This document shows, in pieces, positions 7,364 to 15,721 of a stretch of DNA of 64,000 bases (its first letter is position 1; every line of letters starts with the position of its first letter). The notes below the pieces were generated by a model that saw only the letters and a program-made list of their open reading frames with translations, did not search any database and had not been told where the DNA came from. The position numbers were made by a program, and so were the translations under genes. The DNA lies in contig CAJTPH010000012.1 of the NCBI GenBank assembly GCA_910578215.1, positions 26,207 to 90,206 of the forward strand, given 5' to 3'. This DNA is from an uncultured Acetatifactor sp. GTDB taxonomy: Bacteria; Bacillota; Clostridia; Lachnospirales; Lachnospiraceae.

Positions 7364-9727
7364 TCAGGTTATATCCAGATTTTTCACAAACTTAGCATTT
7401 TCCTCTATAAATTCACGTCTGGGCTCTACCTTGTCTCCCATCAATGTCGTAAAGGTCAGATCGATCTCTGATTCCATTTCCTCATCATAATTGACCCGAA
7501 GCAGAATCCTGCGCTCAGGGTCCATAGTGGTTTCCCAAAGCTGCTCCGCGTCCATTTCGCCAAGACCCTTATAACGCTGGATCTTGTTGTTCTGGTCCCT
7601 GCCCACCTCCTGCAGGATAGCGTCAAGCTCCTCCTGGCTGTAGGCATACCACACCTTTTTGTTTTTCTCCAGCTTAAAGAGCGGCGGCTTTGCAAGAAAT
7701 ACATGACCCGTCTTTATAAGCTCCGGCATAAAGCGGTAAATAAAGGTAAGCAGCAGAGTGCTTATATGGGCGCCGTCCACATCCGCGTCTGTCATCAGAA
7801 TAATCTTGTTATACCGGAGCTTCGTAATATCAAAATCCTCATGGATACCCGTTCCGAAGGCGGTAATCATGGCTTTTATCTCTGCATTGGCATAAATCTT
7901 GTCAAGCCTGGCCTTCTCCACGTTTAAAATCTTGCCGCGAAGGGGCAGAATGGCCTGCGTCGCCCGGGAACGGGCAGTCTTGGCGCTGCCGCCTGCGGAA
8001 TCCCCCTCCACGATATAAATTTCACAATTTGCAGGGTCCTTGTCCGAGCAGTCCGCAAGCTTTCCGGGAAGCGACATTCCCTCAAGGGCAGTCTTTCTTC
8101 TGGTCAGGTCTCTTGCCTTTCTCGCCGCCTCCCTGGCGCGCTGGGCAAGAATGGACTTTTCACAGATAGCCTTGGCAACGGACGGATTCAGCTCCAGGAA
8201 ATAGGTCAGCTGCTCGCTTACCACATTATCCACCGCGCCTCTCGCCTCGCTGTTCCCAAGCTTCTGCTTAGTCTGCCCCTCAAACTGCGGGTCCTCAATC
8301 TTAACGCTGATAATGGCCGTCAATCCCTCCCTGATATCCTCGCCGGACAGATTGGGCTCATTGTCCTTCAGAAGCTTTGCGCCTCTGGCATAATCGTTAA
8401 AGGTCTTCGTAATCGCATTCCTGAAGCCCTGCAGATGGGTGCCGCCTTCAGGTGTATTTACGTTGTTTACAAAGCTGAAAACGCTTTCGTTGTAGGAATC
8501 GTTGTGCTGAAACGAAACCTCCACATACACACCGTTTTTCTGTCCCTCAAAATAAAGAATATAATCATAAAGAGGGGTCTTGCTCTTATTTAAGTAGGTT
8601 ATAAACTCCTTTATTCCGCCCTCATAGTAAAATTCAACCACTCTCTGTTTTTTTCCGTTTTCCAGGGTCACCGTATGGACATGCCCTATACGCCCGCCCG
8701 TTCTGGCATTTTTATACTCCTCGTAAGAGGAGTTTTCCTCGTTAGAGGAGTTTTCCTCGGCAGAGAATCTTTCCTCAACAGAGACTTTTTCCTCGGAAAA
8801 GCTCAAAGCCTCCGAATTTTCCTTTTCGGATTCCTCCTCAGAGCTCTCGTCCCCGCCTTTTTCTGCCGCCTGCTCCTTAACGTCGGCTTCCGCCCTCTTT
8901 AACAGCTCGCTTATCTGAGCGTTCTCGGCTTCTTTGTTAATTATAAGTAACTTGTCATTGGCAACTGAATTATCATTAATGATTTTACCGTCGTCATCCA
9001 AAGCAAGCCTGCCGTCTGCATTTGCTGCATCGCCCAGGACAGCTTCGCTGCCGGCCTCAGCTTCCTGTCTGTTGTCCCGCAGTATAATGCGAAGACCCTT
9101 TGTGAGAAAAGCCATTTCCCGGAGCCTTCTCTTTAAGATCTCAAAATCATAAACCGATGTTTCGGTAAAAATAAGCTTATCGGGTAAAAAGGTGATCGTA
9201 CTTCCTGTCTTTTCCCTGGGGCAGGTACCCGTTTCCTTTAAGGGATAGCATACATGCCCTCTCTCATAGCGCTGCTTATAAACCTTTCCGTCCTGGTAGA
9301 TAACCACCTCCAGCCATTCCGAAAGAGCGTTCACAACGGAAGCTCCCACTCCATGTAAGCCTCCCGATACCTTATATCCCCCGCCTCCAAACTTGCCGCC
9401 GGCATGCAGAATGGTAAAAACAACCTCAACTGCGGATTTTCCCGCCTTCTGGTTAATACCCACAGGTATTCCGCGCCCATTATCTATAACAGTAATGGAA
9501 TTATCCTCGTTGATTGTGACGTCAATGGTATCACAGTATCCCGCAAGAGCCTCATCCACCGCATTGTCCACGATCTCGTACACAAGATGGTGGAGACCTC
9601 TGCTTGAGGTGGAACCGATATACATTCCGGGGCGCTTTCTGACCGCCTCCAGCCCTTCCAGAATCTGAATCTGGTCCGCGCCATATTCGTTTTCAACCGC
9701 TGTATTACTGATATTTTCTTCGCCCAT
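7364..9727 (-). CDS. gyrB: DNA gyrase subunit B with a large acidic insertion
   Basis: 787 residues, against about 640 for most gyrases of this group. The GHKL ATPase (DNAVDEA, DNGRGIP, GGLHGVGASVVNAL), TOPRIM (EGDSAGGSAK, DADVDGAHI) and C-terminal domains are intact. Between RDNR at residue 220 and the FYYEGGIKEF strand at about 366 lie roughly 145 residues where 7-10 are normal. The insertion is acidic and Ser/Glu-rich with short repeats (SEEK, EERFSAEEN, SSNEEN, SSYEEY), encoded at about 8635-9065. It keeps the frame, so the enzyme should be functional. The start has only a weak GGAAAGG upstream. Confidence 0.97.
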   Translation of the reverse strand: MGEENISNTAVENEYGADQIQILEGLEAVRKRPGMYIGSTSSRGLHHLVYEIVDNAVDEALAGYCDTIDVTINEDNSITVIDNGRGIPVGINQKAGKSAVEVVFTILHAGGKFGGGGYKVSGGLHGVGASVVNALSEWLEVVIYQDGKVYKQRYERGHVCYPLKETGTCPREKTGSTITFLPDKLIFTETSVYDFEILKRRLREMAFLTKGLRIILRDNRQEAEAGSEAVLGDAANADGRLALDDDGKIINDNSVANDKLLIINKEAENAQISELLKRAEADVKEQAAEKGGDESSEEESEKENSEALSFSEEKVSVEERFSAEENSSNEENSSYEEYKNARTGGRIGHVHTVTLENGKKQRVVEFYYEGGIKEFITYLNKSKTPLYDYILYFEGQKNGVYVEVSFQHNDSYNESVFSFVNNVNTPEGGTHLQGFRNAITKTFNDYARGAKLLKDNEPNLSGEDIREGLTAIISVKIEDPQFEGQTKQKLGNSEARGAVDNVVSEQLTYFLELNPSVAKAICEKSILAQRAREAARKARDLTRRKTALEGMSLPGKLADCSDKDPANCEIYIVEGDSAGGSAKTARSRATQAILPLRGKILNVEKARLDKIYANAEIKAMITAFGTGIHEDFDITKLRYNKIILMTDADVDGAHISTLLLTFIYRFMPELIKTGHVFLAKPPLFKLEKNKKVWYAYSQEELDAILQEVGRDQNNKIQRYKGLGEMDAEQLWETTMDPERRILLRVNYDEEMESEIDLTFTTLMGDKVEPRREFIEENAKFVKNLDIT

Positions 9728-9809
9728 ATAATAACCATGCCTTTCCGCAGCTTACTGACTGTTACCTGAAAGAATCATTCTCCGAAGCCATATGATCCTG
9801 CGTTCATAA

Positions 9810-10910
9810 TTATACCTCCGGTTCGTCGCTCATACAGGTGACGGTTCCCTCAGATACCTTAAAAACCTTATTTATGTGAAACCTGTTATTTACAAATTCC
9901 TCCAGACCCGTACAGGTTATAATGGTCTGAATATTTCCTATGCTGTTCAACAGATAATTCTGTCTGTTGGAATCCAGCTCCGAAAGCACGTCGTCCAACA
10001 GTAAAACAGGATTATTCTTGGCTATTTTTCTCACAAGCTCTATTTCGGAAAGCTTCAGGGAAAGCGCCGCCGTGCGCTGCTGACCCTGGGAGCCGAATTT
10101 TCTGATATCCACATTTCCCACATAAAAAGAAAAATCATCCCTGTGCGGTCCCACTGACGTCATTTTTGCCCTGATATCCCTGTCCTGGCTGGATTTCAGC
10201 TTTTTTTCAAACTCCTCAATCTCAACGTCAGGCTCATAGTGGATAAAAAGCTCCTCCCTGCCGCCGGACAGCTTCTTATGTATTTCATAAATGATTTCGT
10301 TAAGCTGCTCCGTAAAAAGCTTTCTTCGCTCTATCATCTTGCTCCCGAAGGAAACCAGCTGCATATCCCATATACTCAAGGTTTCCTTTAAATCGGGATT
10401 CATATACATATCCTTTAAAAGCTTATTGCGCTGATTCACAATTTTGTTATAATAATTCAAATTATAGAGATAAAAGCTGTCCAGCTGGCATAGCTCCATA
10501 TCCACAAAGCGTCTTCGCTCAGCCGGTCCGTTTTTGATGATACCCAAATCCTCCGGCGAAAAGAAAACCACATTGCAAAGACCAAGCAAATCAGCCGCCT
10601 TTTTAATCTTTTGTCCGTCGATGGCTATTCCCTTGGATTTATTTTTTCTGAGATGCATATCTACCCTTGTCTCTACGCCTTCCTTTTCAAGATAGGTCCT
10701 GATATGAGCCTCATCCTTATCAAAATTTACAATTTCTCTGTCCTTGCTTCCCTTGTGGGATTTTGTTGTGGCAGAAACATAGATCGCCTCTAAAATATTA
10801 GTCTTGCCCTGGGCATTATCCCCGTAGAGAATGTTTGTGCCACAGTCAAACTGCATATTAAGAGAATCGTAATTTCTGTAGTTAGCAAGCTCGATTGATT
10901 TAATAATCAT
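9810..10910 (-). CDS. recF: DNA replication and repair protein RecF
   Basis: 366 residues, normal length. The Walker A motif is at residues 30-37 (GDNAQGKT, the Gram-positive variant). The ABC signature (KFGSQGQQRT) and Walker B/D-loop (VLLLDDVLSELD) are present in the C-terminal half. RecF is an SMC-like ATPase that helps load RecA on gapped DNA with RecO and RecR. It starts 14 bases after the S4-domain gene and lies 82 bases before gyrB, the standard order. Confidence 0.97.
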   Translation of the reverse strand: MIIKSIELANYRNYDSLNMQFDCGTNILYGDNAQGKTNILEAIYVSATTKSHKGSKDREIVNFDKDEAHIRTYLEKEGVETRVDMHLRKNKSKGIAIDGQKIKKAADLLGLCNVVFFSPEDLGIIKNGPAERRRFVDMELCQLDSFYLYNLNYYNKIVNQRNKLLKDMYMNPDLKETLSIWDMQLVSFGSKMIERRKLFTEQLNEIIYEIHKKLSGGREELFIHYEPDVEIEEFEKKLKSSQDRDIRAKMTSVGPHRDDFSFYVGNVDIRKFGSQGQQRTAALSLKLSEIELVRKIAKNNPVLLLDDVLSELDSNRQNYLLNSIGNIQTIITCTGLEEFVNNRFHINKVFKVSEGTVTCMSDEPEV

Positions 10911-10924
10911 TCCTTTTACCGTCT

Positions 10925-11134
10925 TTACGATTCTATTTTGATGGTCTGCCCGGCATACTCAACCACATCGCCGGCCACAAGCTTCTTTCCACGCTGGACC
11001 TCCACCTGCCCGTTTACCCTGACCCGGCCATCCTGTATGACAAGCTTCGCCTCCACGCCTGAACCTGCCAGACCTGCTGCCTTCAAAGCCTGCCCAAGCT
11101 TGATAAAATCTTCCCTCAAATGGATTATTTCCAT
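10925..11134 (-). CDS. yaaA: S4-domain RNA-binding protein (YaaA/RlbA type)
   Basis: 69 residues consisting of one S4 domain: FIKLGQALKAAGLAGSG..AK..I..G.V.VNG. The gene sits between dnaN and recF, as yaaA (rlbA) does in Bacillus, where it is tied to ribosome assembly. Upstream, a GCGTGC/GCACGC hairpin lies immediately before an AAAGGTGAAGG ribosome binding site, a layout seen at several other genes in this window. Confidence 0.92.
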   Translation of the reverse strand: MEIIHLREDFIKLGQALKAAGLAGSGVEAKLVIQDGRVRVNGQVEVQRGKKLVAGDVVEYAGQTIKIES

Positions 11135-11245
11135 CCTTCACCTTTCTGCGTGCCGGGCACGCATGCAAATCAATTTTAAAAATCTATTTTCCGGCTTATG
11201 CCCCTTTGCGCACCGGAGCGTGTTTGAAAAAGCATCCGTCAGTTT

Positions 11246-12364
11246 TCAGCTTACGGTAGTGAAATTAACGGGAAGAATCAGGTAAATATAGCTTTCCTCC
11301 GCGTTTTTAATAAAGCAGGGAGCCTTAGGATTCACCATATAAAGCTCCACGCTCTCGTCGTCAATGACCCGAAGGGCGTCTATCAAAAATTTGGGGTTAA
11401 AGCCGATCATCAGATCCTTGCCCTGCTTGTCAATATCTATATCCTCGTTCATGCTTCCAAGAAGGGAATTTATTTTAAGCTCCATGGTACCGTCAATAAT
11501 ATTGATGATAATTGGCTTCTTGTCGCCTTCCTTCACCAGAAGGGTTGCCCTGTCTATACATTCCAAAAGCTCCCTCTTGTTTATTTTAACCTTGGTCTCG
11601 TAATCGCTGGAGAGCATCTGGTCAATTTTGAAATACTCTCCCTCGATCAGCCTTGACACCACCGTCGTATTATCAAACTCAAAGACAATATGCTTTTCGG
11701 CGAAGGAAATCTTCACATAGCTGTCCGCTCCGCCGGGAAGAATTTTGCTGACCTCGTTCAGGGTCTTTCCGGGAACCACCACCTTCTTGGGCTCGTAGGT
11801 CTCCTTCAGCTGTATCTTGCGAATGGAAATACGATGCCCGTCAAGGGATACAACCTTTAATTCGCTGCCGTTGATCTCAAAAAGCTCCCCTGTCATAAGC
11901 TTGTTATTCTCATTGTCTGAAATGGAAAATATGGTCTGCCTTACGACTTCCTTCAAGGTAAACTGACTGATACTGATGCTGTTTTCCCTTTCGACAACGG
12001 GAAGATAGGAAAAATCCTCGCCTGATTTACCAATAATGGTAAATCTTGCCTTTCCGCAGGTAATTGTAGTCTTATATGAGGAATCCGTCTCCATGGTAAT
12101 ATTACTGTCGGGAAGCTTTCTCACAATTTCAACAAAGATCTTGGCATCCAACGCTATGGCGCCCTTTTCAACAATCTCGCCCTCTATGATTGTCTCTATC
12201 CCCAGGTCCATGTCATTGCCGGTTAAGGTAATCCTGTCCTCCGTGGCATCTACCATAATACATTCAAGAATAGACATGGTTGTCTTATTGGACACAGCCT
12301 TGGACACAATCTGTACTCCGTTTAACAGGTTCGATTTTGAACAAACTAATTTCATTGTGGACAA
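11246..12364 (-). CDS. dnaN: DNA polymerase III beta sliding clamp
   Basis: 372 residues, the normal clamp length, with three repeated DnaN folds. It starts MSTMKLVCSKSNLLNGVQIVSKAV and ends with the typical LILPVNF segment, where NAEESYIYLILPV contributes to the clamp. A TGTGGACAA sequence, one base from a DnaA box, overlaps the start codon region (12356-12364). It follows dnaA in the leftward operon, separated by a 450-base AT-rich gap. Confidence 0.97.
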   Translation of the reverse strand: MSTMKLVCSKSNLLNGVQIVSKAVSNKTTMSILECIMVDATEDRITLTGNDMDLGIETIIEGEIVEKGAIALDAKIFVEIVRKLPDSNITMETDSSYKTTITCGKARFTIIGKSGEDFSYLPVVERENSISISQFTLKEVVRQTIFSISDNENNKLMTGELFEINGSELKVVSLDGHRISIRKIQLKETYEPKKVVVPGKTLNEVSKILPGGADSYVKISFAEKHIVFEFDNTTVVSRLIEGEYFKIDQMLSSDYETKVKINKRELLECIDRATLLVKEGDKKPIIINIIDGTMELKINSLLGSMNEDIDIDKQGKDLMIGFNPKFLIDALRVIDDESVELYMVNPKAPCFIKNAEESYIYLILPVNFTTVS

Positions 12365-12815
12365 CTCCCTTCGTCGTTAAAATGTTTCTCGCGGGGTTAA
12401 AGCTTCGCGGGCAAAATGATATAAAGATATAAAAAAATCAGTAATATAAGTCGTAGTAGCTGTTTATATGTGTACAACCGTTTCTATTATACTATTTTTC
12501 AAGCAAAAAGGAAATGGGAAACTGGTGAATATTTCATATTTAACCTAAGGATAAATATAAAGTTATTAACAGTTCCTTATTTCCGCCTTTCCGCTTAAAA
12601 AAAGTTATCAACAGCTTCCGCAGGCTATAAACACATTTACTCACCTTTTACTCACAGTATTTTCACATTCCAGGCCGTTTTCTAAAGACTTGAGCTTTAG
12701 AAAAATTCTTCCGGCTGAAAATTCATTAATAAAAGTACTTTATCTTTCTTTAAAGGTTTATCTTCAAAAGATACTGTTTATAAACGCAGTATAGCTTATA
12801 AAAAGGGTTTATCTT
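12365..12815. other. dnaA-dnaN intergenic region with DnaA-box-like sequences
   Basis: This 450-base AT-rich gap holds TTATTAACA (12563-12571) and TTATCAACA (12605-12613), each one or two bases from the DnaA box TTATCCACA. Bacillus subtilis has a bipartite origin with boxes on both sides of dnaA, and this gap is in the matching place. The repeated GGTTTATCTTC-like segments at 12755-12835 are direct repeats of unknown role next to the dnaA stop. A promoter for dnaN must lie here, but I could not fix its -35. Confidence 0.6.
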
Positions 12816-14195
12816 CTAAGAAGGATTTATCTTCTTTGTTATAATGTCAATTTTGTTTCTGAGTTCTTCGCTGGTTTCCAGCTCTGCCTCGATTCTTTTA
12901 ATGCCGTGGATAACGGTTGTATGGTCTTTTTTGCCTAAGATCTTTCCCACCGCGCTGAGAGAGTTTTCAGTCATTTCCCGGCATAGATACATGACGACCT
13001 GCCTTGGCTGGACGAACTCGGAATTTCTTTTTTTGGAGGTGATGTCCTCGGGCTTTACTCCAAAGTGCTCTGCAACCACGTTAATGATCAGGGTCGGGGT
13101 AATTTCCTTTGTCTTGTTTGGATAGATGATATCCTTTAACGCCTCCTCGGCGGATTCCAGCGTCAGTTCTTCCAGGTCCACCTTGTTCAGCTTTGAGAAG
13201 GCAATTATCTTGTTGAAGGCTCCCTCCAGCTCCCTGATGTTTGATTTTATGTTTGTGGCTATGTACTTGATTATTTCTTCGTCTATTTTCTTATTATATA
13301 CCTCCGCGTTTTTGCGCAGGATAGCCATTCTGGTCTCATAGTCGGGAGTCTGAATGTCGGCGATCAGTCCCCATTCAAAACGGGAGCGGAAACGCTCGTC
13401 CAATGTCTCCATTTCCTTCGGATGCCTGTCCGAGGAAAGAATAATCTGCTTTCTTGCTGCGTGAAGCGTATTAAAGGTGTGGAAAAATTCCTCCTGAGTA
13501 CTTTCTTTTCCTATTATAAATTGGATATCGTCTATCATCAGTACGTCTACGGTCCTGTATTTTTCCCGGAGCTTTGCCATGGAGACCGCTTTGTTTCCGC
13601 CTCGAATGGATTCGATCACCTCGTTTGTAAAGTCTTCGCTGGTGACATAGATCACCTTTTTGTCCGGAAACTGCTCCAGTATAAAATGGCCGATAGAATG
13701 CATCAGGTGGGTTTTTCCAAGCCCCGGTCCCCCGTACAGATAAAGGGGATTGTAGGCGTTTCCGGGGGATTCCGCAACTGCAAGAGCCGCGGAGTGGGCA
13801 AACTCATTGTTGCTTCCCACCACAAAGGTATCAAATTTGTACTTTGGGTTCAGATTGGCGTTTTCATAATTGATATTATATACGGGAAGCGTGGGCGAAG
13901 GGGAGATATCCTCCTCAGCCGCCTTTACAATGTCGCTTTCAAGAATGAAGTTTACATCATAATTATGGTTATCAAACATTTCCGTGATGGTAACCTGAAA
14001 AAAGCTCTTGTATTTAGAGGATATATAATTCAGCATATGAGCCTGGCTGGAAGGGACAATAATATTTACCACATCGTCCACTACATTATAATATTCCAGA
14101 GGATGTACCCAGGTTTTGTAAGAAATGTCGGACAAGGTATATTCCCTCCTGATAACATCCTTTATAGCAAGCCAGTTTTCTTTTATTTCGTCCAT
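12816..14195 (-). CDS. dnaA: Chromosomal replication initiator DnaA
   Basis: 459 residues from the ATG at 14195, preceded by AAGGAAGG. A longer frame upstream to 14252 exists, but its extra residues are unlike any DnaA. Domain I (residues 1-85) is followed by a short linker, the AAA+ domain with Walker A G155-PGLGKT and Walker B (VLMIDDIQF), and the domain IV helix-turn-helix with the DHTTVIHG signature that reads DnaA boxes. It binds the boxes at 14.3-14.6 kb and opens the origin. Confidence 0.98.
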   Translation of the reverse strand: MDEIKENWLAIKDVIRREYTLSDISYKTWVHPLEYYNVVDDVVNIIVPSSQAHMLNYISSKYKSFFQVTITEMFDNHNYDVNFILESDIVKAAEEDISPSPTLPVYNINYENANLNPKYKFDTFVVGSNNEFAHSAALAVAESPGNAYNPLYLYGGPGLGKTHLMHSIGHFILEQFPDKKVIYVTSEDFTNEVIESIRGGNKAVSMAKLREKYRTVDVLMIDDIQFIIGKESTQEEFFHTFNTLHAARKQIILSSDRHPKEMETLDERFRSRFEWGLIADIQTPDYETRMAILRKNAEVYNKKIDEEIIKYIATNIKSNIRELEGAFNKIIAFSKLNKVDLEELTLESAEEALKDIIYPNKTKEITPTLIINVVAEHFGVKPEDITSKKRNSEFVQPRQVVMYLCREMTENSLSAVGKILGKKDHTTVIHGIKRIEAELETSEELRNKIDIITKKINPS

Positions 14196-14252
14196 TTTAC
14201 CCAGACCTTCCTTATATAAATGTAATGATGCCGCTTCAGGAGGCATTACCAA

Positions 14253-14640
14253 ATACAGTCTTATTTTAATATAGATCAGTTAATATTTCAAATATTAGTT
14301 ATGAACAATATATGGATAAAGTTATCCACATGTTGTTCATAACTATGTTTATAAACTAGTTCGCAAAGTGGGGTTGTGGATATTAATGTGAATAAGTGGA
14401 TAAGTCAGTTACATAAAAAAACCTTGCAGTTGAGCCATTTTTAAAATATTTACACATCTATTACACATAGATTAATATAAAAAATCTGATTTATTCACAT
14501 AAAATGAACAACATGTGTATAACTTTTTTTTGAAATTTTATGTGGATATCTATGTGCATAACTTTTTTTAATATATTTTTCTGCCTTTAAATATGTGATT
14601 TTTACTTAATTTTCTTGACAATATGCCTTTTTTCTTATAA
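14253..14640. other. Replication origin oriC with DnaA boxes and AT-rich unwinding region
   Basis: The dnaA-rpmH gap contains one perfect box TTATCCACA (14322-14330) and near matches TGTGGATAT (14375-14383), TGTGAATAA (14387-14395), AGTGGATAA (14395-14403), TTATTCACA (14491-14499), TGTGTATAA (14514-14522), TGTGGATAT (14541-14549) and TGTGCATAA (14553-14561). Long A/T runs at 14405-14480 and 14520-14640 are candidate unwinding elements. Transcription diverges from here, as expected at an origin. Confidence 0.88.
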
Positions 14641-14643
14641 AAT
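14615..14643 (+). promoter_or_regulatory. Promoter for rpmH-rnpA-yidD
   Basis: TTGACA (14615-14620), a 17-base spacer and TAAAAT (14638-14643), a near-consensus sigma-A promoter 72 bases before the rpmH start. Confidence 0.8.
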
Positions 14644-14715
14644 CAAATATGCTATTTTCCTGAGAAACAGGTGCAAATATATATAAAGGCAAGTAAAAGA
14701 AGGAGGTGCTTTTCC

Positions 14716-14850
14716 ATGAAAATGACATTTCAGCCCAAAAAGCGTTCTCGCTCCAAGGTTCACGGCTTCAGAGCAAGAATGAGTACTCCCGGCGGAAGAA
14801 AGGTTTTAAAAGCTAGACGTGCAAAAGGAAGAAAAGTTTTATCTGCATAG
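14716..14850 (+). CDS. rpmH: 50S ribosomal protein L34
   Basis: 44 codons reading MKMTFQPKKRSRSKVHGF, then RARMSTPGGRKVL and a basic end with GRKVLSA. The length, the very basic content and the HGFRxRMxTxxGRxVL core are diagnostic of L34. AAGGAGGTG at 14700-14707 is an excellent ribosome binding site. It is the first gene of the rightward unit, just after oriC and before rnpA, the conserved bacterial arrangement. Confidence 0.97.
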   Translation: MKMTFQPKKRSRSKVHGFRARMSTPGGRKVLKARRAKGRKVLSA

Positions 14851-14935
14851 GTCACAGAAATGTGACCTTTTAACGTATTGAGCGTGCAATTATTCGACAA
14901 TGTTTTCAGGAGTATTTGTTTTTGGAGGATTTTAA

Positions 14936-15289
14936 ATGAAGATTTCTGAAAGCTTAAAGAAGAATCACCAGTTTCAGTTTGTTTACAGGTACGGTAAATC
15001 GTATGCCAATAAATATTTGGTTATGTATGTTAAGGAAAATGGCACCGACAGAAACAGACTTGGAATAAGCGTGAGCAAAAAGGTTGGTAACAGTGTGGTA
15101 AGGCACCGGGTTACAAGACTGTTACGGGAAAGCTACCGATTACATGAAGCGGTGTTCAATAGTGGTTTGGACATTGTAATCGTCGCAAGGGCGAGTGCAG
15201 CCTCGGTGGGATATGAGGAAATAGAAAAAGCGCTGATTCACCTTGGAAAGCTTCATCACATAATCAAGGTATATATTTATTTTGATTAA
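14936..15289 (+). CDS. rnpA: Ribonuclease P protein component
   Basis: 117 residues with the RnpA core: L....F..V...GKS......V.Y, then RLGISVSKKVGNSVVRHRVTRLLRE, whose basic RNR-like helix binds the RNase P RNA. TTGGAGGA lies eight bases before the ATG. It assists the catalytic RNA in tRNA 5-prime maturation. It is followed after 27 bases by yidD, and the order rpmH-rnpA-yidD-yidC is conserved. Confidence 0.96.
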   Translation: MKISESLKKNHQFQFVYRYGKSYANKYLVMYVKENGTDRNRLGISVSKKVGNSVVRHRVTRLLRESYRLHEAVFNSGLDIVIVARASAASVGYEEIEKALIHLGKLHHIIKVYIYFD

Positions 15290-15316
15290 AACGGTTCAGA
15301 ATATAAAATTGAAATT

Positions 15317-15526
15317 ATGAAAAAATTATTCATTGCCGGCATCAGATTTTATCAAAGATATATTTCTCCCATGAAAAGCACAAAATGTCCTTACATTCCC
15401 AGCTGCTCCCAATACGGGCTGGAGGCAGTACAGAAATATGGAGCTTTTAAGGGAGGTCTTCTTGCCCTGTGGCGTATTTTAAGGTGCAATCCCTTTTCTA
15501 AGGGAGGGTATGACCCTGTTCCATAG
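15317..15526 (+). CDS. yidD: Membrane protein insertion efficiency factor YidD
   Basis: 69 residues with the full YidD pattern: FYQRYISP, then CPYIPSCSQYGLEAVQKYG, then GLLALWRILRCNPFSKGGYDPVP. The conserved cysteines are all present. It is a small membrane-associated protein that assists YidC and is encoded between rnpA and yidC in nearly all bacteria. Confidence 0.96.
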   Translation: MKKLFIAGIRFYQRYISPMKSTKCPYIPSCSQYGLEAVQKYGAFKGGLLALWRILRCNPFSKGGYDPVP

Positions 15527-15558
15527 GTGAGGTGACATGAGATCTGAGCGGTATACTA

Positions 15559-15590
15559 AGGAACTGTTTGAAAACCGACAGTTCCTTAGC
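15559..15590 (+). promoter_or_regulatory. Strong hairpin in the yidD-yidC gap
   Basis: TAAGGAACTG and CAGTTCCTTA form a perfect 10 bp stem with a 12-base loop. No T-run follows, so it is more likely an RNA processing, stabilising or anti-termination structure than a simple terminator. Confidence 0.45.
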
Positions 15591-15604
15591 TGTAGGTTTG
15601 AAGG

Positions 15605-15718
15605 TAAGCTTTCAAATACGAAACGGTATGTGTACTGAAGTACGCAGAGAGGTAAAATTGTGAAAGTAAACTTTCACGTTTTGATTTAATGCGTGCCAAA
15701 GCACGCAGAAGAGGTATA
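15605..15718 (+). repeat. Tandem two-hairpin leader elements before yidC
   Basis: Two tandem units. Unit 1 has a TTTGAA..TTCAAA stem, then TGTGTAC-TGAA-GTACGCA (15629-15646), then GAGAGG. Unit 2 has GTGAAAGT-AA-ACTTTCAC (15660-15677), then GCGTGC-CAAA-GCACGC (15691-15706), then GAAGAGG, which is the yidC ribosome binding site. A similar unit precedes the tail-fibre gene at 57145. Between the units lies a nine-codon frame starting GTG at 15660 with its own GAGAGG. Confidence 0.55.
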
Positions 15719-15721
15719 TAA

